This document shows, piece by piece, positions 53,716 through 62,115 of a stretch of 64,000 nt of DNA. Below the pieces are notes generated by a model. That model saw only the letters and a list, made by a program, of their open reading frames with translations. It had not been told where the DNA came from and did no database searches. Every line of letters begins with the position of its first letter. Position 1 is the stretch's first letter. Source of the DNA: Fidelibacterota bacterium. Lineage in GTDB: Bacteria > Pseudomonadota > Alphaproteobacteria > Rhodospirillales > Rhodospirillaceae. The DNA lies in assembly GCA_947472795.1 (NCBI GenBank), contig CANJBL010000005.1, positions 62,001 through 126,000 on the forward strand, read 5' to 3'. The position numbers were made by a program, and so were the translations under genes.

Positions 53716-54615
53716 TTAGGCCGCGCTGGAGGCAACGGCCTGTTTGCCGACGAGCGCATCGTAGTCGGCCATCAGCGTGCGGCAGACTTCGCCCGGCGTG
53801 AACTTGTAAGGCCCAATCTCGCGCACGGGCGTCACTTCTGCCGCCGTACCCGTCAGGAAACATTCCTGCGCCTTAGCCATTTCTTCCGGCATGATTGCGC
53901 GCTCTACCAGCTTGTAGCCGCGCTTCTTGGCAAGCCCGATAACCGTGCGCCGCGTGATGCCGTCCAGGAAGCAATCGGGATCGGGCGTGTGGATCTCGCC
54001 GTTCATGATGAAGAACACATTGGCGCCCGTCGCCTCGGCCACGCGGCCGCGATAATCGAGCATCAGCGCATCTTCGTAGCCCGCGCGTTCGGCGGTGTGC
54101 TTGCTCAAGGTGCAAATCATATAAAGGCCGGCGGCTTTCGCCTTCACGGGAGCACATTCCGGCGCCGGACGGCGCCACTGCGAGATTTGCAGGCGGATGC
54201 CTTTCAGGCGGGCTTCCAGCGTGAAGTAGGACGGCCACACCCACGTTGCGATGGCGACATTGATGCGCGCGTTCTGGGCGGTGACACCCATCTGCTCGCT
54301 GCCCCGCCAGACCATGGGGCGCAGGTAGCCATCGACAATGTTGTTCGCTTTCAGGGTTTCGTAGCAGGCATCGTTGATCTGCGCCGCCGCGAACGGCACT
54401 TTCATATCGAGCTGCTGGGCGGAGAACAGAAGCCGCTCGGTGTGCTCGTCGAGCTTGAAGATCTTACCGCTATAGGAACGCTGGCCTTCAAAGACGCAGG
54501 AGGCGTAGTGCAGAGCATGAGTCAGCACGTGCACCTTGGCATCGCGCCACGGCACCAGGGCGCCGTTCATCCAAATGAACCCATCACGATCATCAAAGGT
54601 TTGCGGCGCACTCAT
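53716..54615 (-). CDS. ilvE: Branched-chain amino acid aminotransferase
   Basis: IlvE performs the last, PLP-dependent transamination of Leu, Ile and Val. The 299-residue product is a fold-type IV enzyme: VFEGQRSYSGKIF, HTERLLFSA, the PLP Lys K160 in PVKAKAAGLY, YEDALMLDYRGRVAEATGANVF and FLTGTAAEVTPV. The ilvE-marR-ompR-kinase neighbourhood is typical of alphaproteobacteria. In the 149-bp divergent region toward marR a TTGACT (rc of 54705-54710 area) gives a plausible minus-strand -35. Confidence 0.93.
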   Translation of the reverse strand: MSAPQTFDDRDGFIWMNGALVPWRDAKVHVLTHALHYASCVFEGQRSYSGKIFKLDEHTERLLFSAQQLDMKVPFAAAQINDACYETLKANNIVDGYLRPMVWRGSEQMGVTAQNARINVAIATWVWPSYFTLEARLKGIRLQISQWRRPAPECAPVKAKAAGLYMICTLSKHTAERAGYEDALMLDYRGRVAEATGANVFFIMNGEIHTPDPDCFLDGITRRTVIGLAKKRGYKLVERAIMPEEMAKAQECFLTGTAAEVTPVREIGPYKFTPGEVCRTLMADYDALVGKQAVASSAA

Positions 54616-54764
54616 TACGGCTCTCCTAAATCCCTGTTCTTAAACGCTTTTGACATTTTATTGCTTTAAAACTGACCTACTCGTAACATTCTAAGGGTAT
54701 TTAAGTCAAGTATGCTGACGTATTATGCTCTTTGTCCAGTGCATACCTGATAAGGCCGGAAACC

Positions 54765-55289
54765 ATGGCTGAGCCCAAAACCCTCGTCAATCCGCTGTTC
54801 CTGCGTGACGAGGACTTGCGGCAAGGCATCGAGCTTCTCTTCTTTGCCTATCGCGATTTCACGGCGCGCGGCGACGCCATTCTCGCCAAGCAGCACTTTG
54901 GGCGGGCGCATCATCGCGTGATCTATTTCGTCGGCCGCCACGCCGGTATCACCGTCAGTGATCTCTTGGCAATCCTGCGTATCACCAAGCAAAGCCTCTC
55001 GCGCGTGCTGAGCCAACTGGTACGCGAAAACTATATCGAACAGCGCACCGGCACATCCGACCGCCGCCAGCGGCTTCTGTACCTCACCGAAAAGGGCCGT
55101 ACATTGGAGCAGGAATTGACGTCGGAGCAGCAAGGTCGTTTTGCCGCAGCCTATAAAGATGCTGGCGCCATCGCCGTGGAGGGCTTTCGCAAGGTTATGC
55201 TCGGCACCATGGACCCCTCGTCCCGCAAGCATTTCCAGGCCCCCGACAAACTGAACGATAAATTGAACGACAAGCCGGGCGACAAATAG
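54765..55289 (+). CDS. MarR-family regulator (PetP-like)
   Basis: The 174-residue product is a winged-helix MarR protein: FGRAHHRVIYFVGRHAGITVSDLLAILRITKQSLSRVLSQLVRENYIEQRTGTSDRRQRLLYLT. The tail repeats DKLNDKLNDKPGDK. In Rhodobacter the homologous petP lies beside petR; the same order (marR, ompR-type gene, kinase) is kept here. The ATG at 54765 follows AAGG. It is divergent from ilvE. Confidence 0.88.
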   Translation: MAEPKTLVNPLFLRDEDLRQGIELLFFAYRDFTARGDAILAKQHFGRAHHRVIYFVGRHAGITVSDLLAILRITKQSLSRVLSQLVRENYIEQRTGTSDRRQRLLYLTEKGRTLEQELTSEQQGRFAAAYKDAGAIAVEGFRKVMLGTMDPSSRKHFQAPDKLNDKLNDKPGDK

Positions 55290-55333
55290 CCGATGGCCGC
55301 CATAGCCAGCCGAATTCCGCTAGAATAGGGCCC

Positions 55334-56044
55334 ATGCAAAACACCGCGTCCGATCCGTCCAACGCCTATCCGCCGCACATCCTGGTGGTGGACGACGACA
55401 CGCGCCTGCGCAGCCTTCTGAAGAAATTCCTCTCCGCCAGCGGCTATATGGTCACCACTGCCGGCGACGCCAACGAGGCCCGCCGCCAGATGACCGCGTT
55501 GCAGTTCGATCTGTTGGTGGTCGACGTGATGATGCCCGGCGAGGACGGTCTTTCGCTCACGCGCGCCGTCCGCAAGGACAGCACCGTGCCCATTCTCATG
55601 CTAACGGCCATGGGAGAGTCGCGCGATCGCATCCATGGGCTGGAGTTGGGCGTGGACGACTACATGGCCAAACCTTTTGAGCCGAAGGAATTGGTCTTAC
55701 GCATCGGCTCCATCCTGCGGCGTGCGCCGCCCGTGGACGTTGCCACGCGCATGGAACTGCGCTTCGGCGACTGCCGCTACGACCTTGCGCATCAGACACT
55801 CACCCGCGCTGGTGAAGTCGTGCATCTGACAGCCGGCGAGGCCGAGCTGCTGAAAGTGCTGACCCAGAACATCAACACGCCCGTGGACCGCAGCATGTTG
55901 GTCGGTGACGAGGGTGAGTCCAACCCGCGCACCATCGACGTCCAGATCACGCGTCTGCGTCGGAAATTAGAGCCGGATTCACGCCAGCCGCGCTATCTGC
56001 AAACCGTACGCGGCACGGGTTACATGTTGCGAACGGACCCTTGA
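55334..56044 (+). CDS. OmpR-family response regulator (PetR-like)
   Basis: The 236-residue product has an N-terminal receiver with D64 (VVDVMMPGEDG) and K113 (MAKPF), and a C-terminal winged helix (TAGEAELLKVLTQNINTPVDRSMLVG, TIDVQITRLRRKLE). It is probably phosphorylated by the EnvZ-like kinase that starts within its stop codon. The order marR-rr-kinase resembles the alphaproteobacterial PetP/PetR locus. Targets are unknown. Confidence 0.92.
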   Translation: MQNTASDPSNAYPPHILVVDDDTRLRSLLKKFLSASGYMVTTAGDANEARRQMTALQFDLLVVDVMMPGEDGLSLTRAVRKDSTVPILMLTAMGESRDRIHGLELGVDDYMAKPFEPKELVLRIGSILRRAPPVDVATRMELRFGDCRYDLAHQTLTRAGEVVHLTAGEAELLKVLTQNINTPVDRSMLVGDEGESNPRTIDVQITRLRRKLEPDSRQPRYLQTVRGTGYMLRTDP

Positions 56045-57474
56045 TGGACAAGTTCGTCGATAAGCCTTTGGAAAAGACAAGAATCACGCCGCCCGACATC
56101 GGCCCACAGCCCAATGCCGGCCTGCTGAAGTGGCTGGAGCCAAGCGCTCTCGATAAGATCATGCCGCGGACGTTGATGGCGCGCGCAAGCCTTACCATTG
56201 TCGTGCCGCTCATCCTTGTGCAGCTTATTTCCACCTATGTGTTCTACGATAACCATTGGAGCGCCATGTCACAGCGCATGGCCGGCGATCTAGCGGGCGA
56301 TGTGGCATCGGTGCATGCCTTTCTGCGGGATTTCCAAAAGCCCGAGGAACTGGCGTGGCTTGCGCAAAATTCCAAGAGCACCATGGATCTCGATGTCTCG
56401 TTCGAGAGGGACGCGAAGCTGCCGGACGGCGTGCGCCTGATAGACGATTCAGGCGATCCCGCCGATAAACTGGAAGCGGCCTTGTGGGATGCATTGCGCC
56501 AGCCTTTCACTATCGACACGTTGCGCTACAGAACTGATCGCCTTGTCGCCATCCAGGTGCAGATGCAGAACGGCGTGCTCAAGATTCTGGTGCCGCGCAC
56601 CCGCATCTTCGGCAACAACAGCACCTACGTCTTCGTCATCTGGATGGTAGGTTCGTCGCTGCTGCTCTTTGGCGTCGCGACAGCATATTTACGTGGCCAG
56701 GTGCGCGCCGTACGCCGCCTTGCTCAGGCCGCGGACTCTTTCGGCAAAGGCCGCGAAGTGCCCGACTTCCCTGCCGAAGGCGCCTTCGAAGTGCGCCAGG
56801 CGGCCCGCGCCTTCAACGTCATGCGCGAACGCATTCAGCGCCAAATCGCCCAACGCACGGACATGCTCTCTGGCGTGTCGCATGACTTGCGCACACCGCT
56901 CACGCGCATGAAGTTGCAAGTGGAGATGATGCCTTCCCTGTCGCCCGAAGATGCGAGCGCCTTGCGCGAAGATCTCGGCGAAATGGAGCGCATGCTGGAG
57001 GCCTATCTTGCTTTCGCGCGCGGCGACGGCGCCGAAGAAGCAGCACCCACGGATATCGCCGAGCTGCTCGAGGCTATGGTAGGGCGCTTCCGGCGCGACG
57101 GCGCCAACGTCACTTTGCAGGCCGCCGGCTTGCCGCAAAAAGCGGCCATCAAATCCATCGCCTTCGAGCGGTGCCTGGGCAACCTCATCGGCAATGCCGT
57201 GCGTTATGGCAAGACCGTCACCGTTACGGCATTACGCGCCGGGGGCGTGCTGTACGTGCATGTGGATGACGATGGGCCGGGCATCACACCCGAAAAGCGC
57301 GAGGAAGCTTTCCGCGCTTTCCATCGCCTGGAACCATCGCGCAATCCCAAAACCGGTGGCATTGGGCTGGGTCTTACCATCGCCCGTGACATCGTGCGCA
57401 GCATGGGCGGCGATATCGTCCTCGACGAAAGCCCGATGGGCGGCTTACGCGCGGGCCTGCGCATCCCCCTCTGA
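56044..57474 (+). CDS. EnvZ-like sensor histidine kinase
   Basis: The 476-residue kinase has membrane helices at about 45-68 and 195-218 around a periplasmic loop, a HAMP segment, HisKA with H280 (GVSHDLRTPLTRMKLQ) and a HATPase domain (NLIGNAVRYG, DDDGPGITPEKREEAFRAF, GGIGLGLTIARDI). It overlaps the response-regulator stop by one base (TGATG), so it is the cognate kinase. Its 3' end overlaps the convergent TetR/COQ9-like gene by 30 bp. Confidence 0.93.
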   Translation: MDKFVDKPLEKTRITPPDIGPQPNAGLLKWLEPSALDKIMPRTLMARASLTIVVPLILVQLISTYVFYDNHWSAMSQRMAGDLAGDVASVHAFLRDFQKPEELAWLAQNSKSTMDLDVSFERDAKLPDGVRLIDDSGDPADKLEAALWDALRQPFTIDTLRYRTDRLVAIQVQMQNGVLKILVPRTRIFGNNSTYVFVIWMVGSSLLLFGVATAYLRGQVRAVRRLAQAADSFGKGREVPDFPAEGAFEVRQAARAFNVMRERIQRQIAQRTDMLSGVSHDLRTPLTRMKLQVEMMPSLSPEDASALREDLGEMERMLEAYLAFARGDGAEEAAPTDIAELLEAMVGRFRRDGANVTLQAAGLPQKAAIKSIAFERCLGNLIGNAVRYGKTVTVTALRAGGVLYVHVDDDGPGITPEKREEAFRAFHRLEPSRNPKTGGIGLGLTIARDIVRSMGGDIVLDESPMGGLRAGLRIPL

Positions 57475-58107
57475 GGACTCGGGCGGGCTGCTGCGGCGGC
57501 GCCCATTCATAAAGTCCGCCAGCTTCTCCGCCCGCGCTAAGGCTCGGTCCAGCGTCGCCATGGTCTTGGCGAGATCCGCGCTATCGTCTTCCATCCAGGC
57601 TTTGAGCGCGCAGCCCACAACGGCTTTCAAACCATTGATGCGCGCGAGCCCCAGGAACCCGCCGGTCGAAATACCCGCCGCGCTCAAGATCGCCACCGCC
57701 GAGCGCTCGGCGCGGCATAACGCCGCCAATCCCAACAGCGGATCGCGCGACGCCCCCGTGACAAAGGCCCGCGCCCCCTCGCGCTTGTCATTCAGCGCAT
57801 CGAAGCGGCGCATGAGCAGTTCAAACAGGCGGTCGCGCGGTGTGTCGTCAGCATCGATGCCAGCGACAGGCGCCAGCATGCGCGCATCGATCCGATCCAT
57901 CAGCGCGAAAAGCAGATGCATTTTGCCGGGCACCTGCAGGAGAACTTCGCCGAGCTTCAATCCGGCGCGTGTTGCCACCGCGTCCATGGACACCATGCGC
58001 CAGCCGACAACCGCCGCCTCATCAAGCCCGGCATCAAGAATGCGGTCGCCCAAAGTTGGCGGCGGTTCAGTGGCGGTGGATTTCTTCGGGGACTTTTGTG
58101 TGGCCAT
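57445..58107 (-). CDS. TetR/COQ9-like protein
   Basis: The 220-residue product has an N-terminal TetR-like helix-turn-helix (RILDAGLDEAAVVGWRMVSMDAVATRAGLKLGEVLLQV) and a C-terminal all-helical region resembling the rpsU-divergent/COQ9-type family. It is a regulator or a lipid-binding ubiquinone accessory protein; coq7 and ubiK elsewhere in the window make the latter possible. A strong AAGGAGG precedes ATG 58107. Its end overlaps the convergent kinase by 30 bases. Confidence 0.72.
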   Translation of the reverse strand: MATQKSPKKSTATEPPPTLGDRILDAGLDEAAVVGWRMVSMDAVATRAGLKLGEVLLQVPGKMHLLFALMDRIDARMLAPVAGIDADDTPRDRLFELLMRRFDALNDKREGARAFVTGASRDPLLGLAALCRAERSAVAILSAAGISTGGFLGLARINGLKAVVGCALKAWMEDDSADLAKTMATLDRALARAEKLADFMNGRRRSSPPESSEGDAQARA

Positions 58108-58158
58108 GAGAAAACCTCCTTGCCGAGAAAACAATGCAAGTCGGGAAGAGTTCCCGGA

Positions 58159-58977
58159 TTAACCCGCCAGTTCCTTGGAACGGCGGGTGGCTTCGGCCAC
58201 GGCTTTCGTGAAGAGAGCCTTCAGCCCAGGATCAGCCATTAATACATTCAGGGCCGCCGCTGTCGTGCCGCCAGGGCTAGTTACATTCTGGCGCAGCATT
58301 TCTGGCGCGAGGTCGCTTTTCTCCAACAAGGTGCCCGAGCCGGTAATGGTCGCCCGAGCCAGCCGCGCGGCTAGGTCAGCCGGCAAGCCCGCAGCGACGC
58401 CGGCATCGCGTAAAGCTTCCGCCACCAGAAACACGTAGGCCGGCCCGCTCCCTGAAACGGCGGTTACCGCATCCATCAAACCTTCGTCGTCAATCCATTC
58501 CACGCTGCCCACCGCCGACATCAGCACGTCGCACACTTGCCGCTGCACGGCGCTGACTTCGGGCGCGGCATAAAGCACGCTGACGCCCTTGCCGACGGAA
58601 GCCGGTGTGTTGGGCATGGCGCGCACGATGGCGCCCGTGCCGAGATGACGCTGGAAATAACTGGTCGTCTTGCCGGCAATCACGGAGAGGAACACAGGTC
58701 GCTGCGCGGTGAAGCTGGCGTAGGGCGGCACCACCTCGTCGGCGATCTGGGGCTTGACGGCGAACAGCACCACATCGGGGCGGAAGTCGCGGGGAATTTT
58801 GCTGACATGCGGCAGGCACGTCAGCGCACGGTGCGAGGCGCACGGCAGCACAGCGTCGCGCCCGGCGGGCTCGACCACGATGGCATCGACGGGGTTGAGG
58901 CCGCGCTTAAACCAGCCGTCCAGAAGAGCGCTGCCCATCTTGCCGCAGCCGACGAGGAGGATCGTGCCGAAGGTCAT
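58159..58977 (-). CDS. proC: Pyrroline-5-carboxylate reductase
   Basis: ProC reduces pyrroline-5-carboxylate to proline. The 272-residue product shows the NADPH loop ILLVGCGKMGSALLDGW, FAVKPQ, RAMPNTPASVGKGVS, the conserved SGSGPAYVF, and the C-terminal NVTSPGGTTAAALN. The ATG at 58977 is the natural start of the Rossmann fold; an upstream in-frame extension would have no ribosome-binding site. It is 51 bases downstream of the TetR/COQ9-like gene's start on the same strand and 56 bases after ybjN. Confidence 0.95.
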   Translation of the reverse strand: MTFGTILLVGCGKMGSALLDGWFKRGLNPVDAIVVEPAGRDAVLPCASHRALTCLPHVSKIPRDFRPDVVLFAVKPQIADEVVPPYASFTAQRPVFLSVIAGKTTSYFQRHLGTGAIVRAMPNTPASVGKGVSVLYAAPEVSAVQRQVCDVLMSAVGSVEWIDDEGLMDAVTAVSGSGPAYVFLVAEALRDAGVAAGLPADLAARLARATITGSGTLLEKSDLAPEMLRQNVTSPGGTTAAALNVLMADPGLKALFTKAVAEATRRSKELAG

Positions 58978-59033
58978 GCTGGAACGATAGCACCGGCCCG
59001 AAGATGTGCTAAGTGGGTTTTGCAGAAGGCTGC

Positions 59034-59537
59034 TTAAGCTTCGCCTACGGTGTCCAGCAGCGAACTGGCGATGGCGTCTTCCGCCGTGCGTCCGCCCCAG
59101 ATGACGAACTGGAAGGCGGGGTAATAACGTTCGCACTCAGACATGGCGAGTTCCATCAATTCGCCGATGGCATCGGTATCCACCCGGTCATTCAAGCGCA
59201 CCGTGTGGCGGAACATGGGAATGCCTTCTTCCACCCAGATGGCGAAGTGACCCATCCACAGACGCTCGTTCAGCTTGGCCAGCAGTTCGTAGATTTGGCC
59301 CATGAGTTTGTTCTGCACACGCATGTCCAGCGCGCACGAGAAATGCAGCGCCGAGAGGTCTTCAGACCAAGCGAAGAACATGCCGTAATCGCACCAGCTG
59401 CCTGGTGCTTCCACGGCCAGCTCGCTTTCACAGCGTCTGTCATAGACCCATTCTTTGCCGGCGATGACTTCTTCGATGAGATCGATGGGATTGCTAACAG
59501 GCGTAGGCGACGTACGGCGAAGCGTGCTCGACTGCAT
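59034..59537 (-). CDS. YbjN domain protein
   Basis: The 167-residue product is a YbjN/type-III-secretion-chaperone-like fold protein: NPIDLIEEVIAGKEWVYDRRCESEL, LHFSCALDMRV, LLAKLNERLWMGHFAIWVEEGIPMFRHT. Such proteins are common upstream of proC in alphaproteobacteria and probably act in envelope or stress functions. It is 56 bases upstream of proC on the same strand, so the two are an operon. Confidence 0.83.
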   Translation of the reverse strand: MQSSTLRRTSPTPVSNPIDLIEEVIAGKEWVYDRRCESELAVEAPGSWCDYGMFFAWSEDLSALHFSCALDMRVQNKLMGQIYELLAKLNERLWMGHFAIWVEEGIPMFRHTVRLNDRVDTDAIGELMELAMSECERYYPAFQFVIWGGRTAEDAIASSLLDTVGEA

Positions 59538-59692
59538 CTAACGGACCCCCAAATCCCCTGGGCCTGACTCGGACCGCGCCCTGACAGAACCGATCCAAGA
59601 TTCAAGATATAGTAGGGTCGAAACGCCCGCAATACAAAATCATGAATAAATACGCCGAGTCGCAGTGCATCGCAAAAATCGGGCACACACCC

Positions 59693-59701
59693 TGTGGATA
59701 A
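59693..59701 (-). promoter_or_regulatory. Perfect DnaA box upstream of ybjN
   Basis: TGTGGATAA, the complement of TTATCCACA, lies in the 193-bp gap between ubiK and ybjN. Four GANTC sites occur in the same gap. One other perfect DnaA box occurs at 45672-45680. DnaA control of the ybjN-proC operon is possible; it may also be chance. Confidence 0.4.
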
Positions 59702-59730
59702 GCTGGAACGAAAGGAGTCCGAAGCCGCTT

Positions 59731-59991
59731 TTACGCGCCGCTTTTGCCTGTGAGCTTGCGCTCAAGCTCGGCGACACGCGCCGCCAGATTTTCCTGCTCG
59801 GCGCGTGCCGTTGCCGCCATGGCCGCGACAGCATCGAACTCTTCGCGGCGGACAAAATTGGCCTCGGCCATGAAGCGCTCGAAGCGGTCGCGGATCATGG
59901 CTTCGATCTCCTGCTTCAAGCCGCCGAGTGCGCTCAAGGCACCACCGGCCATCTTGGCGAAGTCGTCGAAAATCCTGTTTTGGCTTTGCAT
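59731..59991 (-). CDS. ubiK: Ubiquinone biosynthesis accessory factor UbiK
   Basis: UbiK is a small coiled-coil protein that helps the hydroxylation steps of ubiquinone synthesis. The 86-residue product has the family's BMFP/DUF526 pattern: QNRIFDDFAKMAGGALSALGGLKQEIEAMIRDRFERFMAEANFVRREEFDAV and a heptad-rich C-terminus. The ATG at 59991 follows GAGGAC. It matches coq7 in the same genome. Confidence 0.88.
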   Translation of the reverse strand: MQSQNRIFDDFAKMAGGALSALGGLKQEIEAMIRDRFERFMAEANFVRREEFDAVAAMAATARAEQENLAARVAELERKLTGKSGA

Positions 59992-60110
59992 GGTGTCCTC
60001 ATGTGGTTCGCGCGACCGTGCTCCTAATATCGGCATTCACCTGCTTCCGCGCAATCACCATTGGCGGCATACCGAAACTTGCCCTAAAACCTTCGCACAC
60101 TCGGCCCTTT

Positions 60111-60190
60111 CTAGTGGAGCAGATTTGACTTTCGCTACCTGGCTGGTGGAAAAACGCGGGGAGCGAATGTCAAATCGTAAGCTCCACGAG
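60111..60190. repeat. Long imperfect hairpin element A
   Basis: CTAGTGGAGC...GATTTGACTTTCGC is answered by GCGAATGTCAAATC...GCTCCACGAG at the other end of the 80-bp unit. Arms of about 25 bases with a few mismatches and a 4-base insertion. It is immediately followed by a second element of the same design. No transposase is present; it could be a MITE or REP-like repeat. Confidence 0.6.
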
Positions 60191-60202
60191 ATTCATAGAT
60201 TT

Positions 60203-60278
60203 CTAGTGGTCCTCTGATTCTAACATTCGCAAGCCAGTCCGCAGAACCGGGATGCGAATGTTAGAATCGGACCACTAG
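60203..60278. repeat. Long hairpin element B
   Basis: CTAGTGGTCC and GATTCTAACATTCGC at the left are matched perfectly, apart from three inserted bases, by GCGAATGTTAGAATC and GGACCACTAG at the right (25 paired bases). It shares the CTAGTGG ends and the TTCGC/GCGAA inner ends with element A 12 bp upstream. The pair occupies the gap before hldD. The rest of 59992-60110 shows nothing I recognise. Confidence 0.65.
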
Positions 60279-60297
60279 CGGGGACCCTTCGGGCATC

Positions 60298-61284
60298 ATG
60301 TACGTCGTCACCGGCGGCGCCGGTTTCATCGGTTCCAATCTGCTGGCCACTTTAGAGGCGCACGGCATCGCTCCGCTTGCCTGCGTGGACCGCTGCGACG
60401 ATCCGCACAAGGTCCGCAACATCGCCAAGCGCAAGCTCGCCCATGTGGTGGCGCCCGAACAGACCTTCGCCTTCCTGGATGCCAACGCCGCCGACGTGAA
60501 GGCCATCTTTCACTTAGGCGCCATCACCTCCACCACCGAACGCGACCTTGCCAAGCTGGATGAAGTGAATGTGCGCTTGAGCCGTGCTCTGTGGGTCTGG
60601 TGCACGCGCCAGAGCGTGCCCTTCATCTATGCCTCTTCGGCAGCAACTTATGGCGACGGTACCGAGGGTTTTAACGACAACGCCACCGTAGAGGCACTCG
60701 CGCGCCTGAAGCCGCTCAACCCCTACGGCCAGAGCAAACATACCTTCGATCTGTTTATCGCCCAGGAGACCGCCCAAGCCCGTGCTGCGCCGCCAAGCTG
60801 GGCGGGATTGAAGTTCTTCAACGTCTATGGCGCCAATGAATTCCACAAAGGCTCGCAAGCCAGCCTCGTGCCCCAAATCTATCCCAAGGCCATCACGGGC
60901 GAACCTTATCCGCTCTTCAAATCCCACAACCCCGCTTATGCCGACGGCGGCCAGCTGCGTGATTTCATTTTCGTGGAAGACTGCTGCGACGTGATGCTGT
61001 GGCTTTTGGAAACGCGCAAGGTACATGGTCTGTTCAACCTGGGCACCGGCAAGGCGCGCAGCTTCCTTGATCTGGCTTCGGCCGTTTATAAGGCAGCGGG
61101 CCGTGAATCCTCGATCACTTACCGCGACACACCCGCAGACATCCGCGCCCAATACCAGTACTTTACCCAGGCAAAGATGGAACGCTTGCGCGCGGCCGGC
61201 TACACGCGTCCCTTCACATCGCTGGAAGACGGCGTGACCGCTACCGTGCAACGCTACCTGTCGAAATCTGACCCTTACCGCTGA
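60298..61284 (+). CDS. hldD: ADP-L-glycero-D-manno-heptose 6-epimerase
   Basis: HldD makes the heptose precursor of the lipopolysaccharide inner core. The 328-residue SDR has the short NADP loop MYVVTGGAGFIGSN, HLGAITSTTERD, catalytic ASSAATYG and YGQSK (Tyr/Lys pair), and FFNVYGANEFHKG...SLVP, all typical of HldD/RfaD. The start ATG directly follows the hairpin repeats. lgt follows after 18 bases. Confidence 0.93.
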   Translation: MYVVTGGAGFIGSNLLATLEAHGIAPLACVDRCDDPHKVRNIAKRKLAHVVAPEQTFAFLDANAADVKAIFHLGAITSTTERDLAKLDEVNVRLSRALWVWCTRQSVPFIYASSAATYGDGTEGFNDNATVEALARLKPLNPYGQSKHTFDLFIAQETAQARAAPPSWAGLKFFNVYGANEFHKGSQASLVPQIYPKAITGEPYPLFKSHNPAYADGGQLRDFIFVEDCCDVMLWLLETRKVHGLFNLGTGKARSFLDLASAVYKAAGRESSITYRDTPADIRAQYQYFTQAKMERLRAAGYTRPFTSLEDGVTATVQRYLSKSDPYR

Positions 61285-61302
61285 TCTCTTATCGGTGATC
61301 CC

Positions 61303-62115
61303 ATGTTCGCCATCGCCTTCCCTGCTTTCGATCCCATCATCTTCCACGTCGGCCCTCTGGCGGTACGTTGGTATGCGTTGGCCTACATCATCGGACTTTT
61401 TGCCGGCATCTGGTACGCACGCTGGATGGTGAAATTCCCGCCATCGCTCATGACACCAACACAGGTGGATGATTTCCTGCTGTGGGTATTGGGCGGCATC
61501 GTGCTGGGTGGGCGCTTGGGTTACGTGCTCTTCTATAAGCCCGCCGAATACCTCGCCCATCCGCTCGAGATCTTCAAAACCTGGGAGGGCGGCATGTCCT
61601 TCCACGGCGGACTTTTGGGCGTCACGCTCGCCGTCATTCTCTTTGCGCGTTCCATCAAGATTGATAAGTGGTATCTCGCCGACCTCGCGGCTTGCGCGAC
61701 ACCGATTGGGCTGGGCCTCGGGCGCCTCGCCAATTTTATCAATGGTGAACTGTGGGGCCGCGCCGCGCCCGATGTTCCATGGGCCATGGTGTTTCCCGGC
61801 GCCGGCCCTGAGCCGCGCCATCCCAGCCAGCTTTATCAGGCGGCCCTTGAGGGCGTAGCGCTTCTCGTGATCCTGCATCTCTGCTGGCGCAGCGAGAAAA
61901 TCCGCTCCCGCCCCGGTATCCTGACCGGCATTTTCTGGATCGGTTACGGCTGCTTCCGCATTGTTGGTGAGTTCTTCCGCGAGCCCGATGCTTTCCTTGG
62001 CTTTCTGTTTGGCGGCGCCACTATGGGACAATTGCTATCGCTCCCTATGCTGGCCTTCGGCGCCTTCTCCATCTGGCGCGCCAATCGGGCGAAGCCCGTC
62101 ACCGCCGCGGCATGA
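61303..62115 (+). CDS. lgt: Prolipoprotein diacylglyceryl transferase
   Basis: Lgt transfers diacylglycerol to the lipobox cysteine of prolipoproteins at the inner membrane. The 270-residue product has about seven membrane helices, the GGMSFHGGLLG motif with its essential His, GRLANFINGELWGR and HPSQLYQ. The stop overlaps the next start (ATGA), so hldD-lgt-midA-pgeF form one operon. Confidence 0.95.
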   Translation: MFAIAFPAFDPIIFHVGPLAVRWYALAYIIGLFAGIWYARWMVKFPPSLMTPTQVDDFLLWVLGGIVLGGRLGYVLFYKPAEYLAHPLEIFKTWEGGMSFHGGLLGVTLAVILFARSIKIDKWYLADLAACATPIGLGLGRLANFINGELWGRAAPDVPWAMVFPGAGPEPRHPSQLYQAALEGVALLVILHLCWRSEKIRSRPGILTGIFWIGYGCFRIVGEFFREPDAFLGFLFGGATMGQLLSLPMLAFGAFSIWRANRAKPVTAAA

